Assembly: GCF_007997005.1 (NCBI RefSeq)
Contig: NZ_VOSL01000043.1
Location: 139,486-203,485 of the forward strand
Length of the DNA: 64,000 nt
Direction: 5' to 3'
Source: Lujinxingia vulgaris
GTDB taxonomy: Bacteria > Myxococcota_A > Bradymonadia > Bradymonadales > Bradymonadaceae
Part shown: piece after piece, positions 50,707 through 60,375 of the stretch
How the letters are laid out: each line of letters opens with the position of its first letter
Position numbering within the stretch: position 1 is the first letter of the stretch
Position numbers and translations under genes: made by a program
The notes under the pieces: generated by a model
Told to the model about the DNA's origin: nothing
What the model saw: the letters and a program-made list of their open reading frames with translations, nothing else
The model's database searches: none

Positions 50707-53057
50707 AGCATCTGCGTGGGTACGTCGTCGCCGCCACCTTCGGACGGAGAGATCAGGTTGTTGATCAGCTCGTCGATCATCGGGTCTTCGGCGAGCTCAC
50801 TCATCAGGCGGGCGCGGAGCACCTCGTCCTGGAACCCCTCCATATCGCCCTGAGCGCGGGCTGCAAGTCCTAAAAAGAGATGGGAGAGCGCGCAGATATC
50901 AAAACGCGTGGAGCGCAACCCCAGGGTCACCGCGCGTTTAAAGAGGTTCTCGGCATCTTCGACCTGCCCGACGCGGAAGAGAAAGTTCGCCAGGCCGAAG
51001 GCCGCCTCCGAGGCGTCGCCGAAGCTGCCCGTGGCAAGTTTGGCCTGGAGGTTGCCCTGGAGCACCTGCACCGCCCCGCCCAGATAGGGCTGCGGGGGTT
51101 GCGAAGGATCGATGTCGGCGTAGAGGCCGCTCAAATACTCGTAGATCTGCACGGTGGAGCCGTAGTCGCCCAGGCGCGTCATCGTCTCCAGCGCCGCCAT
51201 GCCGCGCTCAAAGGCGTCCTGAGGCTCGTCTCGCCCCATCTGCACGATGGCGATGTAGAGGTTGGCGCGGGCCTGACCGTAGGTCGACCCCTCCTCCTCA
51301 AAAAGTCGCTCCGCCTCCAGAAACGCGATCAACGCCTGCTCCATCTCCCGCTCGCCCATGGCCGTCCACCCCTGGAACATGCGCACGCTGGCCATCGCGT
51401 CGTCTTCGGTGTGGGTGCTCAGGGTGAGCATCTCATCGACGATGTGGGCGGTGAGGTCGGGGTCATCCATCGACGCCCAGTAGATGCCGGCAAGAAGCCC
51501 GATGGCGTCGCCGTCGCAGGCGTCGGGGCAGAGCTCGACGAGCTCATCCACGATCTCGCGCACCCGCCCGAAGTTGCCGACACCGGCCAACATCTCGGCA
51601 TGCATGCTCAACGCGGAGAGGTAGCTTGTGGCAGGGCGCTCATCCTGGCGTGCCTGCAGGTAGGCCTCGGACGCGGCCAGGGCCGCCTCGGGTTGCTCCA
51701 CAAAATCGAGCAGCCGCACGCGGGTGCCCAGGGCGTTGAGACGGGCGCGCTCGTTGGTGTCGGCGCGGGCGATCGCCTCATCCTGCAAGACCAGCCAGAT
51801 GGCTTCGTCAAAGTGGCTCATCGCCCCCCAGCGCATCGCGTACTGGTCGCGCACATGCCAGCGCCAGGGGCCTTCAAGGTAGGGCGAGCGAAGGGCGTCG
51901 TGCAGGTGCATCAGCGCCTCGGCGTTTTGGCCTCGATAGACCATCAGCGCGCCGAGCACCGTGGCGCCGACCTGGCCAAATGCTTCGTTGCCAAGATCGT
52001 CAACCGGCCCCATGTCCACACCGCCCTCGGGCGGCGCGGCGACCATCCCGCTTCCGAGCGCCGGGCTCAGCCCGGTGTAATTGAGCACCAGATGCTCCTC
52101 GCCCTCACGCTCGACCACCGAGACGCCGACCAGCATCGCCGGGAGATCGTTGGAGCTGGCCAGCGAGCCCCAGCGATGAAAATTCGCGTCGGTGGCGTCG
52201 ACCGAAGCATCAAAAGGTTCAACGCGCACGCGGGCTCCGGGCATGCGATCGATGTAGCTCTGAAGGTGCGCGGTGATCTTCGCGTTGAGCTCGTCTCGCC
52301 CCTCCACCGGGCTGACGTAGATCACAGCTTCGGCCGGAGCTTTGCCGAAGGTCGGCTCGGCAAAGAGCACCTGATCGCCCTCTTTGATCGTGCCGGCCCA
52401 GCCGTAGTCGTGATGCCCCACGCGAAGCCGGCAGGTGCTCGTCTCGGCCTCCACCTCCACGATCATGCACACCCCGAGCAGCCGCCGACTAAGCTGACCG
52501 GCGCCGACGCCTTCGGCGTCAGGATCGCGCAGCACCAGGTACATATCGCCCTGCTGCACACCTTCAATGCCGCCCAGGTTGATGCCCAGATGGGTCGGGC
52601 CGCTGTAGTCGATCGAGGTCAGATCGCCGACGCCCTTGCCCATCGACTCCGGCTCGCCATCGGCCAGCTCCAGCGAGGGCTTAAGCGCGATCAGGTCGGT
52701 CTGCGGGAACATATAGAGTGGATGCACCCGCCAGCTCGCATCACCGGCGGCCTCAACGACCTGCCCCACAAAGAGCGCCGGAGGCGCGGTGCCCTCCAGG
52801 GGCCAGACGCCGTCGTAGCGCCCGTAGACCGTCTGCCCGACCTCCAGGGCCTCCCCGCCGACCACGTAAAGAAGACCGTCTTCGCCGCGCTCAAAGCGCG
52901 CCTCATCATCGGGATCAGCGGCCGGCGAGGTCTCAATGGGGGTATCGGGCCAGGCCACAGGCCCCTGCGGGGTCGACGCGCAGGCGGCGCTCAACCCCAG
53001 AAGCGTGCCCAGGAGCAGCAGGTTTCGTAGCCCGGACATCGCGTTTTGACTGGTCAT
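50703..53057 (-). CDS. large TPR lipoprotein
   Basis: 784 residues from the ATG at 53057, with GGAGG 4 nt upstream. The lipobox is LSAAC near residue 26. An N-terminal half of beta strands includes GINLGGIEGVQQGDMYLVLR, the kind of Gly-Val-x-x-Gly-Asp turn also seen in FlgT-type outer-membrane proteins, and an alpha-beta part (AEAVIYVSPVEGRDELNAKI). The C-terminal 400 residues are TPR helices (VYRGQNAEALMHLHDALRS, AFGLANFLFRVGQVEDAENL). No enzyme motif is found. A scaffold at the outer membrane is likely. Its stop overlaps manA. Confidence 0.75.
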   Translation of the reverse strand: MTSQNAMSGLRNLLLLGTLLGLSAACASTPQGPVAWPDTPIETSPAADPDDEARFERGEDGLLYVVGGEALEVGQTVYGRYDGVWPLEGTAPPALFVGQVVEAAGDASWRVHPLYMFPQTDLIALKPSLELADGEPESMGKGVGDLTSIDYSGPTHLGINLGGIEGVQQGDMYLVLRDPDAEGVGAGQLSRRLLGVCMIVEVEAETSTCRLRVGHHDYGWAGTIKEGDQVLFAEPTFGKAPAEAVIYVSPVEGRDELNAKITAHLQSYIDRMPGARVRVEPFDASVDATDANFHRWGSLASSNDLPAMLVGVSVVEREGEEHLVLNYTGLSPALGSGMVAAPPEGGVDMGPVDDLGNEAFGQVGATVLGALMVYRGQNAEALMHLHDALRSPYLEGPWRWHVRDQYAMRWGAMSHFDEAIWLVLQDEAIARADTNERARLNALGTRVRLLDFVEQPEAALAASEAYLQARQDERPATSYLSALSMHAEMLAGVGNFGRVREIVDELVELCPDACDGDAIGLLAGIYWASMDDPDLTAHIVDEMLTLSTHTEDDAMASVRMFQGWTAMGEREMEQALIAFLEAERLFEEEGSTYGQARANLYIAIVQMGRDEPQDAFERGMAALETMTRLGDYGSTVQIYEYLSGLYADIDPSQPPQPYLGGAVQVLQGNLQAKLATGSFGDASEAAFGLANFLFRVGQVEDAENLFKRAVTLGLRSTRFDICALSHLFLGLAARAQGDMEGFQDEVLRARLMSELAEDPMIDELINNLISPSEGGGDDVPTQML

Positions 53058-53324
53058 GCATCCTCCAAAAGTCACTCCAATAGACTGCACTCATACTAAG
53101 CACAGCGGCCAAGTCTCCAGCAAGCTGCCCGAGATTCGCGAAAGTTGATGTTTCGGGGAAGTTTTGGCCGCGCTTGTTGCTTGTGTGTGCGCAGTTGATC
53201 CTTTCGCCACCCTTCTTCTAGTGTGGCGCCGCTGCGAGCCTCGCTGCTCGCGGTCTTTTTTATGGGCTCTGGCCCGCCCCGCATTCCCACGCCCCTCGCC
53301 ATCCCCCTCCCCGAGTAGCCGTAC

Positions 53325-54677
53325 ATGTCCCGCGACCAGAACATCAACACTTCGCCCATCGTCGATCGCGAGCAGCTTTTGGACTTCTTCCGCGCCGGCG
53401 AAAAAGATCGCCCTCACCGGGGCGTGGGCACCGAGCATGAGAAGTTCGTGCTGCGCACCTCCGACCAGAAGATGGCCTCGTATGAGGAGGAGGGCGGCAT
53501 CGGCGATCTTCTGCAGCGTCTTGTGCAAGAGCACGGCTGGGAGGCCACCGCGCTGGACCGCGGCCACCTGGTGGCGCTGGTGCGAGACGGCGCAGCCATC
53601 ACCCTGGAGCCCGGCGGGCAGTTTGAATTGAGCGGCGCGATCTTTAAGACCGTCTTTGAGACCGCCGCCGAGATCGACACCCACTTTAAGGAAGTGAAAG
53701 CCGCCGGCGGCGACCACCTCGACTTTGCCTGCTGGGGACTCAACCCCACCTACGACCTCGACCAGATCCCCTGGATGCCCAAGGCTCGCTACGGGATCAT
53801 GCGCGACTACCTGCCGACCCGCGGCGATCTTGCGCACTGGATGATGAAGGGCACCTGCACCATTCAGGCGAACTTCGACTACGTGAGCGAAGACGACGCC
53901 GCCGACATCATCCGCACCGCTGTGCTCGCAAGCCCGGTGGTCGGGGCGCTCTTTGCCAACAGCCCGGTGCGCCTGGGCAAACCCACCGGCAAGCAGTCTT
54001 TCCGAAACCACATCTGGACGCGCACCGACCCCGACCGCAGCGGCGTGCCGGCCTTTATGTACCGCAACGACTGGGGCTACAGCGAGTACCTGGAGTACCT
54101 GCTCGACGTCCCGATGTTCTTTGTGCGCCGCGAGGAGGGTTATATCAACCTGGCCGGCTACTCCTTCCGCGACTTCGTCGACGGCAAGCACCCGGACTAC
54201 GATCCGCTGCTCGGCGACTTCGAGTTGCATGCCTCCACGCTCTTTCCTGAAGTTCGCCTCAAGCAGTACATCGAGGTGCGCAGCGCCGACGGCGGCCCGC
54301 GCGACTTCATCGTGGCGCTGCCCGCGCTCTGGAAAGGGCTGCTCTACCACGAGCCCAGCCGCAAGGACGTCGTCTCGCTCTTTGAGCCTTTTGATGAGGC
54401 CGACCACCGCGCGCTCTACACCCGGGCCATGGACGGGGGCATTCACGCTGAGAGCGCCTACGGGCCGGTGCTCGATCTGGCCCGCGAGCTTGTGGCCATC
54501 GCCACGCGCGGGCTCGACGCCCTGGCCGCCGAAAATGGCCACGAGAGCGAAGCGGTCTTTCTTAAACCGCTCGTCGAGATCGTGGAGAGCCGCCGCAGCC
54601 TGGCTGACCGCTTCGCCGAGGATTTTGCCGAGGTCGGAGGCGATCTGGCGGCCCTGCTCAAGCGTCACGCGATCTAA
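53325..54677 (+). CDS. gshA: glutamate-cysteine ligase, plant/proteobacterial type
   Basis: 450 residues, typical for the class shared by plants and alphaproteobacteria. Recognised parts are HRGVGTEHEKFVL near residue 31, ALDRGHLVALVRDGAAITLE then GGQFELSG, WGLNPTYDL, MKGTCTIQANFDYVSE and LHASTLFPEVRLKQYIEVRS. It makes gamma-glutamylcysteine, the first step to glutathione. gshB is not adjacent. It is divergent from the TPR lipoprotein-manA operon over a 267-base control region in which I see no convincing promoter. Confidence 0.95.
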   Translation: MSRDQNINTSPIVDREQLLDFFRAGEKDRPHRGVGTEHEKFVLRTSDQKMASYEEEGGIGDLLQRLVQEHGWEATALDRGHLVALVRDGAAITLEPGGQFELSGAIFKTVFETAAEIDTHFKEVKAAGGDHLDFACWGLNPTYDLDQIPWMPKARYGIMRDYLPTRGDLAHWMMKGTCTIQANFDYVSEDDAADIIRTAVLASPVVGALFANSPVRLGKPTGKQSFRNHIWTRTDPDRSGVPAFMYRNDWGYSEYLEYLLDVPMFFVRREEGYINLAGYSFRDFVDGKHPDYDPLLGDFELHASTLFPEVRLKQYIEVRSADGGPRDFIVALPALWKGLLYHEPSRKDVVSLFEPFDEADHRALYTRAMDGGIHAESAYGPVLDLARELVAIATRGLDALAAENGHESEAVFLKPLVEIVESRRSLADRFAEDFAEVGGDLAALLKRHAI

Positions 54678-54725
54678 AAAATTTAAATAAAATCATAAAC
54701 TTACAGTGTTACTTCAACGTCCTGC

Positions 54726-54750
54726 CGCTCTCCGAATTCTTCGGGGAGCG
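54726..54750. other. hairpin in the gshA-M23 gap
   Basis: CGCTCTCCGAA, TTC loop, TTCGGGGAGCG: an 11-bp stem with one mismatch, preceded by an A/T-rich patch at 54677-54712. No T-tract follows, so it is a poor terminator; it could lie in the leader of the next gene. Confidence 0.4.
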
Positions 54751-54784
54751 CCCGCACTTCTCGAGACGTTGAACGAGAGCGTTT

Positions 54785-55435
54785 ATGATTCGCCACCTCT
54801 TGCCGGGCGTGTTCTTCGCCCTGCTTGCCGCGTTTGTGGTGCCCTTTATCGCCGCGCGCAGCGCCCAGGCCACCCTGCCTCACTCGCATCATCCCGAGAC
54901 CCACGCCACACCACCGCTGGCGGAGCTCGGGCAGCTGGAGCTCCCCTGGGAGTGTTCGGCGGCGTTTCGGATCACCCAGACCCACGACGTGGGAAGCCAC
55001 ACCGGGCTGGGCACCTGGGCCTTTGATTTCGATCTTCCTGTGGGGACGCCGGTGAGCGCCCCGGCCGATGGTGAGGTCAGGCTTGTGCGCGACGACTCCA
55101 CCCGCCACGGCTGCGGGCCGGAGTTTGCCTGGGACGCCAACTACGTGGTCATCGATCTTCAAAACGGCTACGACGCGCTGCTTTTGCACTTAGAAGCCGG
55201 CTCGGTCACCGTCAAACCCGGCGACAAAGTCAAGGCCGGAGAGGTCGTGGGACGGGTGGGCGACTCGGGCTGGGTGTGCGGCACGCATCTGCATTTTCAG
55301 GTGCAACGCAGCTGCTCAAGCTGGTGGTGCCAGTCGGTGCCGGCGGGCTTCGCGGAGCATCCGCAGCCGCAGACCGGCCAGGAGCTCAGCCGCCCGATGT
55401 GTGAAGCCGAGCCGCAGATGGCGCAGGCCGACTGA
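54785..55435 (+). CDS. M23-family metallopeptidase, secreted
   Basis: 216 residues with an N-terminal signal or anchor ending RSAQAT. The M23 core runs from about residue 70: SHTGLGTWAFDFDLPVGTPV (metal His72 and Asp81), APADGEV, ALLLHLEAG (His135) and VCGTHLHFQV (His168 and His170), so the site is complete. A Cys-containing insert (STRHGCGPEFAWD) before NYVVIDL mirrors the paralogue at 13728. Several further Cys residues lie near the C-terminus (RSCSSWWCQ). It probably cleaves peptidoglycan cross-links. Confidence 0.85.
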   Translation: MIRHLLPGVFFALLAAFVVPFIAARSAQATLPHSHHPETHATPPLAELGQLELPWECSAAFRITQTHDVGSHTGLGTWAFDFDLPVGTPVSAPADGEVRLVRDDSTRHGCGPEFAWDANYVVIDLQNGYDALLLHLEAGSVTVKPGDKVKAGEVVGRVGDSGWVCGTHLHFQVQRSCSSWWCQSVPAGFAEHPQPQTGQELSRPMCEAEPQMAQAD

Positions 55436-55496
55436 TCCTGTCGGGCCGGCACACACGTCAAAGACCGACGGTCGCCTCCTGGAGCAAGATTCAGGC

Positions 55497-56219
55497 TCAG
55501 AGGCGGCCGCAGCGAAGCTGGGGGGTCTCCAGCACGGCCTGGTCGTCGGTGGCTTCCAGCGCGCGGCGCACAAGGGCGGTGGCAAGCTCCACCGCGTCGG
55601 TGGGCGCGTAGCGGTCGTGGAGCTTGTCGGCGCCCACCGCGCTCAGCCCTTTGAAGATCGCCCCGGAGACCACCCCGGCGACCCGCTCCATCGGGCGGCT
55701 CTCGTCGCGGTCCGGGCCGGTGATAAGTCCGGGCCGGGCGATGATGTAGCTTAGCCCACTCGCGCGCACAGACTCCTCGGCCTTCCAGCGCGCTTTGTAG
55801 TAGGCCGACGCCGACGACGCGCTCACGCCCATCGCCGACAGATACACAAAACGCGACTCTGGCGAGCCCGCCGCGCACGCCCCGACCAGAAGATCGGTCA
55901 GGCCAAAGTCGATCGCCTCGTACCCGGCGTCTTCGTCGGTCGCTTTGTCGCGAGCGCGGGTGGTGCCAATGAGGCAATAGACCAGATCGGGGCGCAGCTC
56001 ACTGAGCGTGGCCGTCATCGCCCCCTGCTCCCAGGCCGTGGTGTCGACCCGGGCGCCCCACCCCTCAAAGGTCTCGCGCCAGCGCTCCAGGCTCGACGAG
56101 TCGGGGCGCACATGCGCCACAACGTCGACGCCCTGCTCCGCCAGAATGCGCACGACCTGCTGGCCGGTGTAGCCGGTGGCCCCGGCCACAAACGCGCTCT
56201 TTTTCGATCCTTCGTTCAT
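55497..56219 (-). CDS. NAD(P)-binding (atypical SDR/NmrA-like) protein
   Basis: 240 residues from the ATG at 56219. The Rossmann nucleotide motif is AFVAGATGYTGQQVVRIL (GxTGxTG); further features are PDLVYCLIGTTRAR, RFVYLSAMGVSA, an atypical active-site YYKARWKAE (Tyr-x3-Lys-like) and the ending IIARPGLITGPDRDE. It fits atypical short-chain dehydrogenases such as the NmrA/HTATIP2-like group. The substrate is unknown. It is convergent with the M23 gene and 57 bases upstream is the lytic transglycosylase stop on the same strand side. Confidence 0.82.
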   Translation of the reverse strand: MNEGSKKSAFVAGATGYTGQQVVRILAEQGVDVVAHVRPDSSSLERWRETFEGWGARVDTTAWEQGAMTATLSELRPDLVYCLIGTTRARDKATDEDAGYEAIDFGLTDLLVGACAAGSPESRFVYLSAMGVSASSASAYYKARWKAEESVRASGLSYIIARPGLITGPDRDESRPMERVAGVVSGAIFKGLSAVGADKLHDRYAPTDAVELATALVRRALEATDDQAVLETPQLRCGRL

Positions 56220-56276
56220 TGCCACCCCGTCCAAATGAGCCTCACAGGCGACCTGCAACCTGTTGAATTTACTGAA

Positions 56277-58514
56277 TTAATAACCCACGTCATCCGGGAG
56301 TTCGATCGCGCGATCGAGCGGGAACATCCGATCCAGCCACCTGCCCCGACGCTCGGGATCGTCCTCATAAATATAGAGGTAGCGCAGCATATGCTCGGTA
56401 ACTTTGCGCGCGTAGTTGCGGCCTTCGTTGTACTCGAACTCTTCGATCAGGCCGGCAAAGTCGCCCTCGGGGTTCTTCTCCACCCAGCGCTTGATGACGT
56501 CGGGACCGGAGTTGTAGGCGCCGGCCATCAGCACCACACGCTGATCAAAGACGTCGAGGAGCCGGCGCATATAATACGCGCTGAAGCGAAACCCGACCTC
56601 CGGTCGGTGGAAGGTTCGCACGTTGTAGTCGACCTCCAGCTCGTCGGCGATGCGGCGCGCGGTGGCCGGGATCATCTGCAAGGCGCCCACCGCGTCGGTG
56701 TGCGAGATCTGACCGGGGCGGTAGCGTGACTCCTGGCGCATGATCCCCCACATCAGCTCCGGCGGCAGCTCAAACTCGGAGGTGGCCCGCTCCACCACCT
56801 GACGGTAGGCGCGCGGGTAGGCCATCACCGTCTCCAGAGCCGCGGTGTCGGGGAGTCGGGGCATCGCCGAGATCGAGCCCCCGGTCACCTCATTCCACAT
56901 CGTGTGGTAGTCGCCCACGTACTGGCCCAGCGCGTGAATCCACTCACGCTGCTGGCCGGCGGGGACCGCGGCGAAGACGCGCCGGCGCATGGGCAAAAAG
57001 GCCTCCCGCGCCCGCTCCGGCTCGCCGAGCTCCACAAACCAGCGCACCTTCTGCCAGCGCTCCCGATCCGCCGCGCTAAGGCGCGCGAGGGGAAGACCAT
57101 CGACGTCAACCCTGGGGCGGTCATCGGCCTGGCCCGCGCCTTCGGGCCACCACACCTTCGAGGCGGTGGGATCGTTGCCCTCAATCGTTGCGCGGAGCTG
57201 CTCGCCAAGCATCCCGTAGTAGGTCACCGGGTAGCGCTGGCGCAGGCGATCGAGGCGAGCGATAGCCTGCTCGCGCTCGTCGAGCTGCAGGTGGGCGTAG
57301 GCCTGCCAGTAGAGGGCCTTGCCCTCCACGAGCATGTTGCCGTAGCGGTGCAGGCGCTCGTAGACGTCGATGGCCTGCTGCCACTGCTGCTGGCGGATAT
57401 GCGCCCAGGCCCAGAACCCGATGACGAGCGAGGAGCGCGCGGTGCGGTAGCCGCGCTTGTCGATGTACTGCTCAAAGCCTTGTATGGCGCGCTCGTTCTC
57501 ACGATGATCGTAAGGGAGCCAGCCCCGGTAGTAGTCCACCGCCTCCGACCAGGTGCCGCGCGGGTAACGCGCCTGGTAGGCTTCCAGGGTATCGAGGGCG
57601 TCGTCGTAGCGCTCCTGGCGCATCTGGGCGCGGGCGTACTGATAATGCGCGGCTTCAGCGAAGCGTGTGCGGCCGGCGGCAAGCTCGCCGTAGAGTTCCT
57701 CGGCCAGCACCGGGTCGTCGCGCAGGCGGTTAAGGGCGATGTCGGCCAGGTGCCAGCGCACCGTGGCGGCGTGCTCCTCGTGATCGGCAAAAGGTTCAAG
57801 CGTGGCGCGGGCCTCCTCGTAGGCCCAGGCCTCATAGAGAGCCAACCCGCGGCGCACTGTGGCGGCGTCATCGAGCTCGTTGACGCTTACGCTCAAGCCC
57901 GGGCGGCGCGTGGCGTCTTCGGCCGGATAGCGCGTCAAAAGCGCCCGGGCATAGGAGCTTGCCGCAGCGCCCTGGCCTGCGGCCAGGGCCAGATCATGGC
58001 GCAGCCGGGCACGGCGCGCAGCCAGATGCCGCGAATCCGCGCGTCGCCCTTCGGGCTCCGCTCTGCCTAAGTCGTCGAGCTGCGCTCGAGCCTCATCCGC
58101 CCGCCCCAGCAGCACCAGCAGCTCGGCGCGTTCGATGCCGGCCGCAAAACGATCGGTGCCGTCCTGCGCCCCTTCAAAAAGCCAGGCCAGCGCGTCGACC
58201 GCCACATCGAGTCGTCCCGCGGCGATGGCGGCCTCTGCCAGAAGATGCTGGCGAAGCTCCTCCACCGGCCCGAAGTCTTTCGCCTGCTGCACCTCAGCGA
58301 GTACCCGGGCGGGCTCAGCCGCCACCTCCACGCGCCAGCGCGCGTAGTCCGCCGTGAGCCCGGCGGGCGGCACGTCCTGCGCCAGCGCCGGCGTCGCAAA
58401 CACAACACAGCCCGTGAGCAGAACCGACGCCATCAACCTTATCACGCGCCGACGCCACGCACCGGGTGCCCCAAACCTCTCCTGCGTACCTGTGATGTGC
58501 TCACTCAAAGCCAC
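56277..58514 (-). CDS. soluble lytic murein transglycosylase, Slt70-like
   Basis: About 745 residues. A GTG at 58514 is preferred because a basic region (RRRVIRL) then precedes the signal core ending TPALAQD; an ATG at 58433 would drop it. The N-terminal 560 residues are superhelical TPR-type hairpins forming the Slt70 doughnut. The C-terminal catalytic domain shows MWGIMRQESRYRPG with the catalytic Glu, DAVGALQMIPATA, and MAGAYNSGPDVIKRWV. It cleaves the glycan between MurNAc and GlcNAc to 1,6-anhydro ends, and works in the periplasm. Confidence 0.92.
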   Translation of the reverse strand: MALSEHITGTQERFGAPGAWRRRVIRLMASVLLTGCVVFATPALAQDVPPAGLTADYARWRVEVAAEPARVLAEVQQAKDFGPVEELRQHLLAEAAIAAGRLDVAVDALAWLFEGAQDGTDRFAAGIERAELLVLLGRADEARAQLDDLGRAEPEGRRADSRHLAARRARLRHDLALAAGQGAAASSYARALLTRYPAEDATRRPGLSVSVNELDDAATVRRGLALYEAWAYEEARATLEPFADHEEHAATVRWHLADIALNRLRDDPVLAEELYGELAAGRTRFAEAAHYQYARAQMRQERYDDALDTLEAYQARYPRGTWSEAVDYYRGWLPYDHRENERAIQGFEQYIDKRGYRTARSSLVIGFWAWAHIRQQQWQQAIDVYERLHRYGNMLVEGKALYWQAYAHLQLDEREQAIARLDRLRQRYPVTYYGMLGEQLRATIEGNDPTASKVWWPEGAGQADDRPRVDVDGLPLARLSAADRERWQKVRWFVELGEPERAREAFLPMRRRVFAAVPAGQQREWIHALGQYVGDYHTMWNEVTGGSISAMPRLPDTAALETVMAYPRAYRQVVERATSEFELPPELMWGIMRQESRYRPGQISHTDAVGALQMIPATARRIADELEVDYNVRTFHRPEVGFRFSAYYMRRLLDVFDQRVVLMAGAYNSGPDVIKRWVEKNPEGDFAGLIEEFEYNEGRNYARKVTEHMLRYLYIYEDDPERRGRWLDRMFPLDRAIELPDDVGY

Positions 58515-58676
58515 CGCCCTTTGTTCTTCTCGTACTCCCCAACTCGCCCCCGGCCCTCGTCCGACCACGGCGCGGTGAATAACGACACCCTCGCGCCAGC
58601 GTCCACGCTGGCGAGCCCGATGTGCAAAGGCCGCGCATTCCTGCTGCGCGGCCCCTGCTGCTATCTCAATCCGCCA

Positions 58677-60218
58677 TCATTTTGGCTTCCCCGACCCGGA
58701 CTTTGAGGACTTTGAAAACTTCGACGACTTCGACGACTTCGACGACGGCCCGCCGCTCTTTCCACCCGACTTCGACGCGCCGGGCTTTCCGGACGTTGAG
58801 GACTTCGACGGCTTCTGCGAGCGCCCCGAAGAGGCTCGACGTGCCTTGCCCTGCCCCTTTGCGTTGCCCTTCGAGCCTTTGCGAGCGCCGCCTTTTGAGG
58901 CGCGTTTATGCTCCTTCATCCGCTCCTCCGGCGCGCTGACCTCGGCGTCGCGGCGAGAGCGCCGGCGGTTCTCTTCAACGGCCGTGGGCGGCACCACCGA
59001 GTGCGTGGTCTTCCAGGGAAGATCGTCGCCCTCGTTTTCGCTCACGCCGAGCACCTCCTCAAGGTCGAGCTCTTCTTTGCGATCGTCTGAGAGGTACTCG
59101 TCCAGGAAAGCTCGCCGGAAGCTCTCGAAACGCCCCTCTTCAATGGCCTGGCGCATCGCGCGCATCAGGTCCTGATAGAAGGTGATGTTGTGCAGCGTGG
59201 CCAGCACCGAGCCCAGGATCTCTTTGGAGTTGATCAGGTGGTTGACGTACGCGCGGCTGAAGTTGCGGCAGGCGTAGCAGTTGCAGTTGGTATCCAGCGG
59301 GAACTTATCGGCCTTATAGCGCCCCTTGGTCACCCGGTAGCGACCGTGGCGCGTGAAGATGATCCCGGACCGGGCCAGGCGGCTGGGAAGCACGCAGTCA
59401 AACATATCGACGCCGCGGGCCACCGCCTCCACCAGATCTTCGGGGTAACCCACACCCATCAGGTAGCGCGGCTTCTCAGCCGGCATAAAGGGCTCGGTCT
59501 GATCGATGGTGTCCATCATCAGCTGGTGGCCCTCCCCCACCGAGAGCCCGCCGATGGCGTAGCCGGGCAGGTCCTGAGAGCAGATAAGCTCCACCGAAAG
59601 ACGGCGAAGGTTGGGGAAGGTCGAGCCCTGCACAATCCCGAAGAGCGCCTGGTCGGTGCGAGTATGGGCCTTACGGCAGCGCTCAAGCCAGCGCGAGGTG
59701 CGGTACACTGCCTCCTCCGCCAGATGGTAGGGCGCCGGGTGCGCGACCACATGGTCAAAGGCCATGATGATGTCGGCGCCGAGCGCCTCCTGAATCTGCA
59801 TGCTGCGCTCAGGCGTGAGCTGAATGGCCTTGCCGCCCTTTTTGAAGGCGAAGGTCACGCCCTCTTCCTCGATCTCGAGCTTGGGGAGGGAGAAGACCTG
59901 AAAGCCGCCCGAGTCGGTCAGGATCGGCGCGTCCCAGCCCATCATGCCGTGCAGACCCCCGAGCTTCTTGACGATCTTGCCGCCCGGCGCGATGTTGAGG
60001 TGGTAGGTGTTGCCCAGACAGATCTCCGCGCCCGTCTCGCGAAGATCGCGGGGGGTCATACCCTTGACCGTCCCACGGGTCCCCACCGGCATAAAGGCCG
60101 GGGTCTCGAAGCTCCCGTGGGTCACGGTGACTTTGCCCCGGCGAGCGCGCCCGTCAGTGCATTTAAGTTCAAAGCTGAGCGCCTGCGAGGGCGCGCCTTC
60201 CTGCGTCGTATCGGTCAT
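58677..60218 (-). CDS. tgt: queuine tRNA-ribosyltransferase with a long basic C-terminal tail
   Basis: 513 residues from the ATG at 60218. The catalytic core (1-379) is complete: LTDSGGFQVFSLP, AIGGLSVGE, GVDMFDCVLPSRLARSG with the nucleophile Asp, and the zinc site NCNCYACRNFSRAYVNHL. It exchanges guanine 34 of GUN-anticodon tRNAs for the queuosine precursor. Residues 380-513 are an acidic stretch then a Lys/Ser/Gly-rich low-complexity tail (KSSKSSKFSKSSKSGSGK). Bacterial Tgt normally ends near residue 375-385, so the tail is an addition, perhaps binding RNA. Confidence 0.95.
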   Translation of the reverse strand: MTDTTQEGAPSQALSFELKCTDGRARRGKVTVTHGSFETPAFMPVGTRGTVKGMTPRDLRETGAEICLGNTYHLNIAPGGKIVKKLGGLHGMMGWDAPILTDSGGFQVFSLPKLEIEEEGVTFAFKKGGKAIQLTPERSMQIQEALGADIIMAFDHVVAHPAPYHLAEEAVYRTSRWLERCRKAHTRTDQALFGIVQGSTFPNLRRLSVELICSQDLPGYAIGGLSVGEGHQLMMDTIDQTEPFMPAEKPRYLMGVGYPEDLVEAVARGVDMFDCVLPSRLARSGIIFTRHGRYRVTKGRYKADKFPLDTNCNCYACRNFSRAYVNHLINSKEILGSVLATLHNITFYQDLMRAMRQAIEEGRFESFRRAFLDEYLSDDRKEELDLEEVLGVSENEGDDLPWKTTHSVVPPTAVEENRRRSRRDAEVSAPEERMKEHKRASKGGARKGSKGNAKGQGKARRASSGRSQKPSKSSTSGKPGASKSGGKSGGPSSKSSKSSKFSKSSKSGSGKPK

Positions 60219-60375
60219 AAGTTCTTTATCGTGGGAAATTCGGTGAGCTGAGCCGGGGCCCTCTCGGAGCGCGATGTCATCGCGCCGCCCGGGGGGCGCG
60301 GCCAAAATGCCTCAGCGCGGCGGCAAAACGCAACCGCCGCGCCAACTTCCTCGTTGTGTCTTCAAGGTGAATGCG

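Noticed and set aside
50880..53030. Plus-strand open frame opposite the TPR lipoprotein
   Set aside because: Shadow frame; the minus-strand gene has a signal peptide, lipobox, ribosome site and coupled downstream gene.
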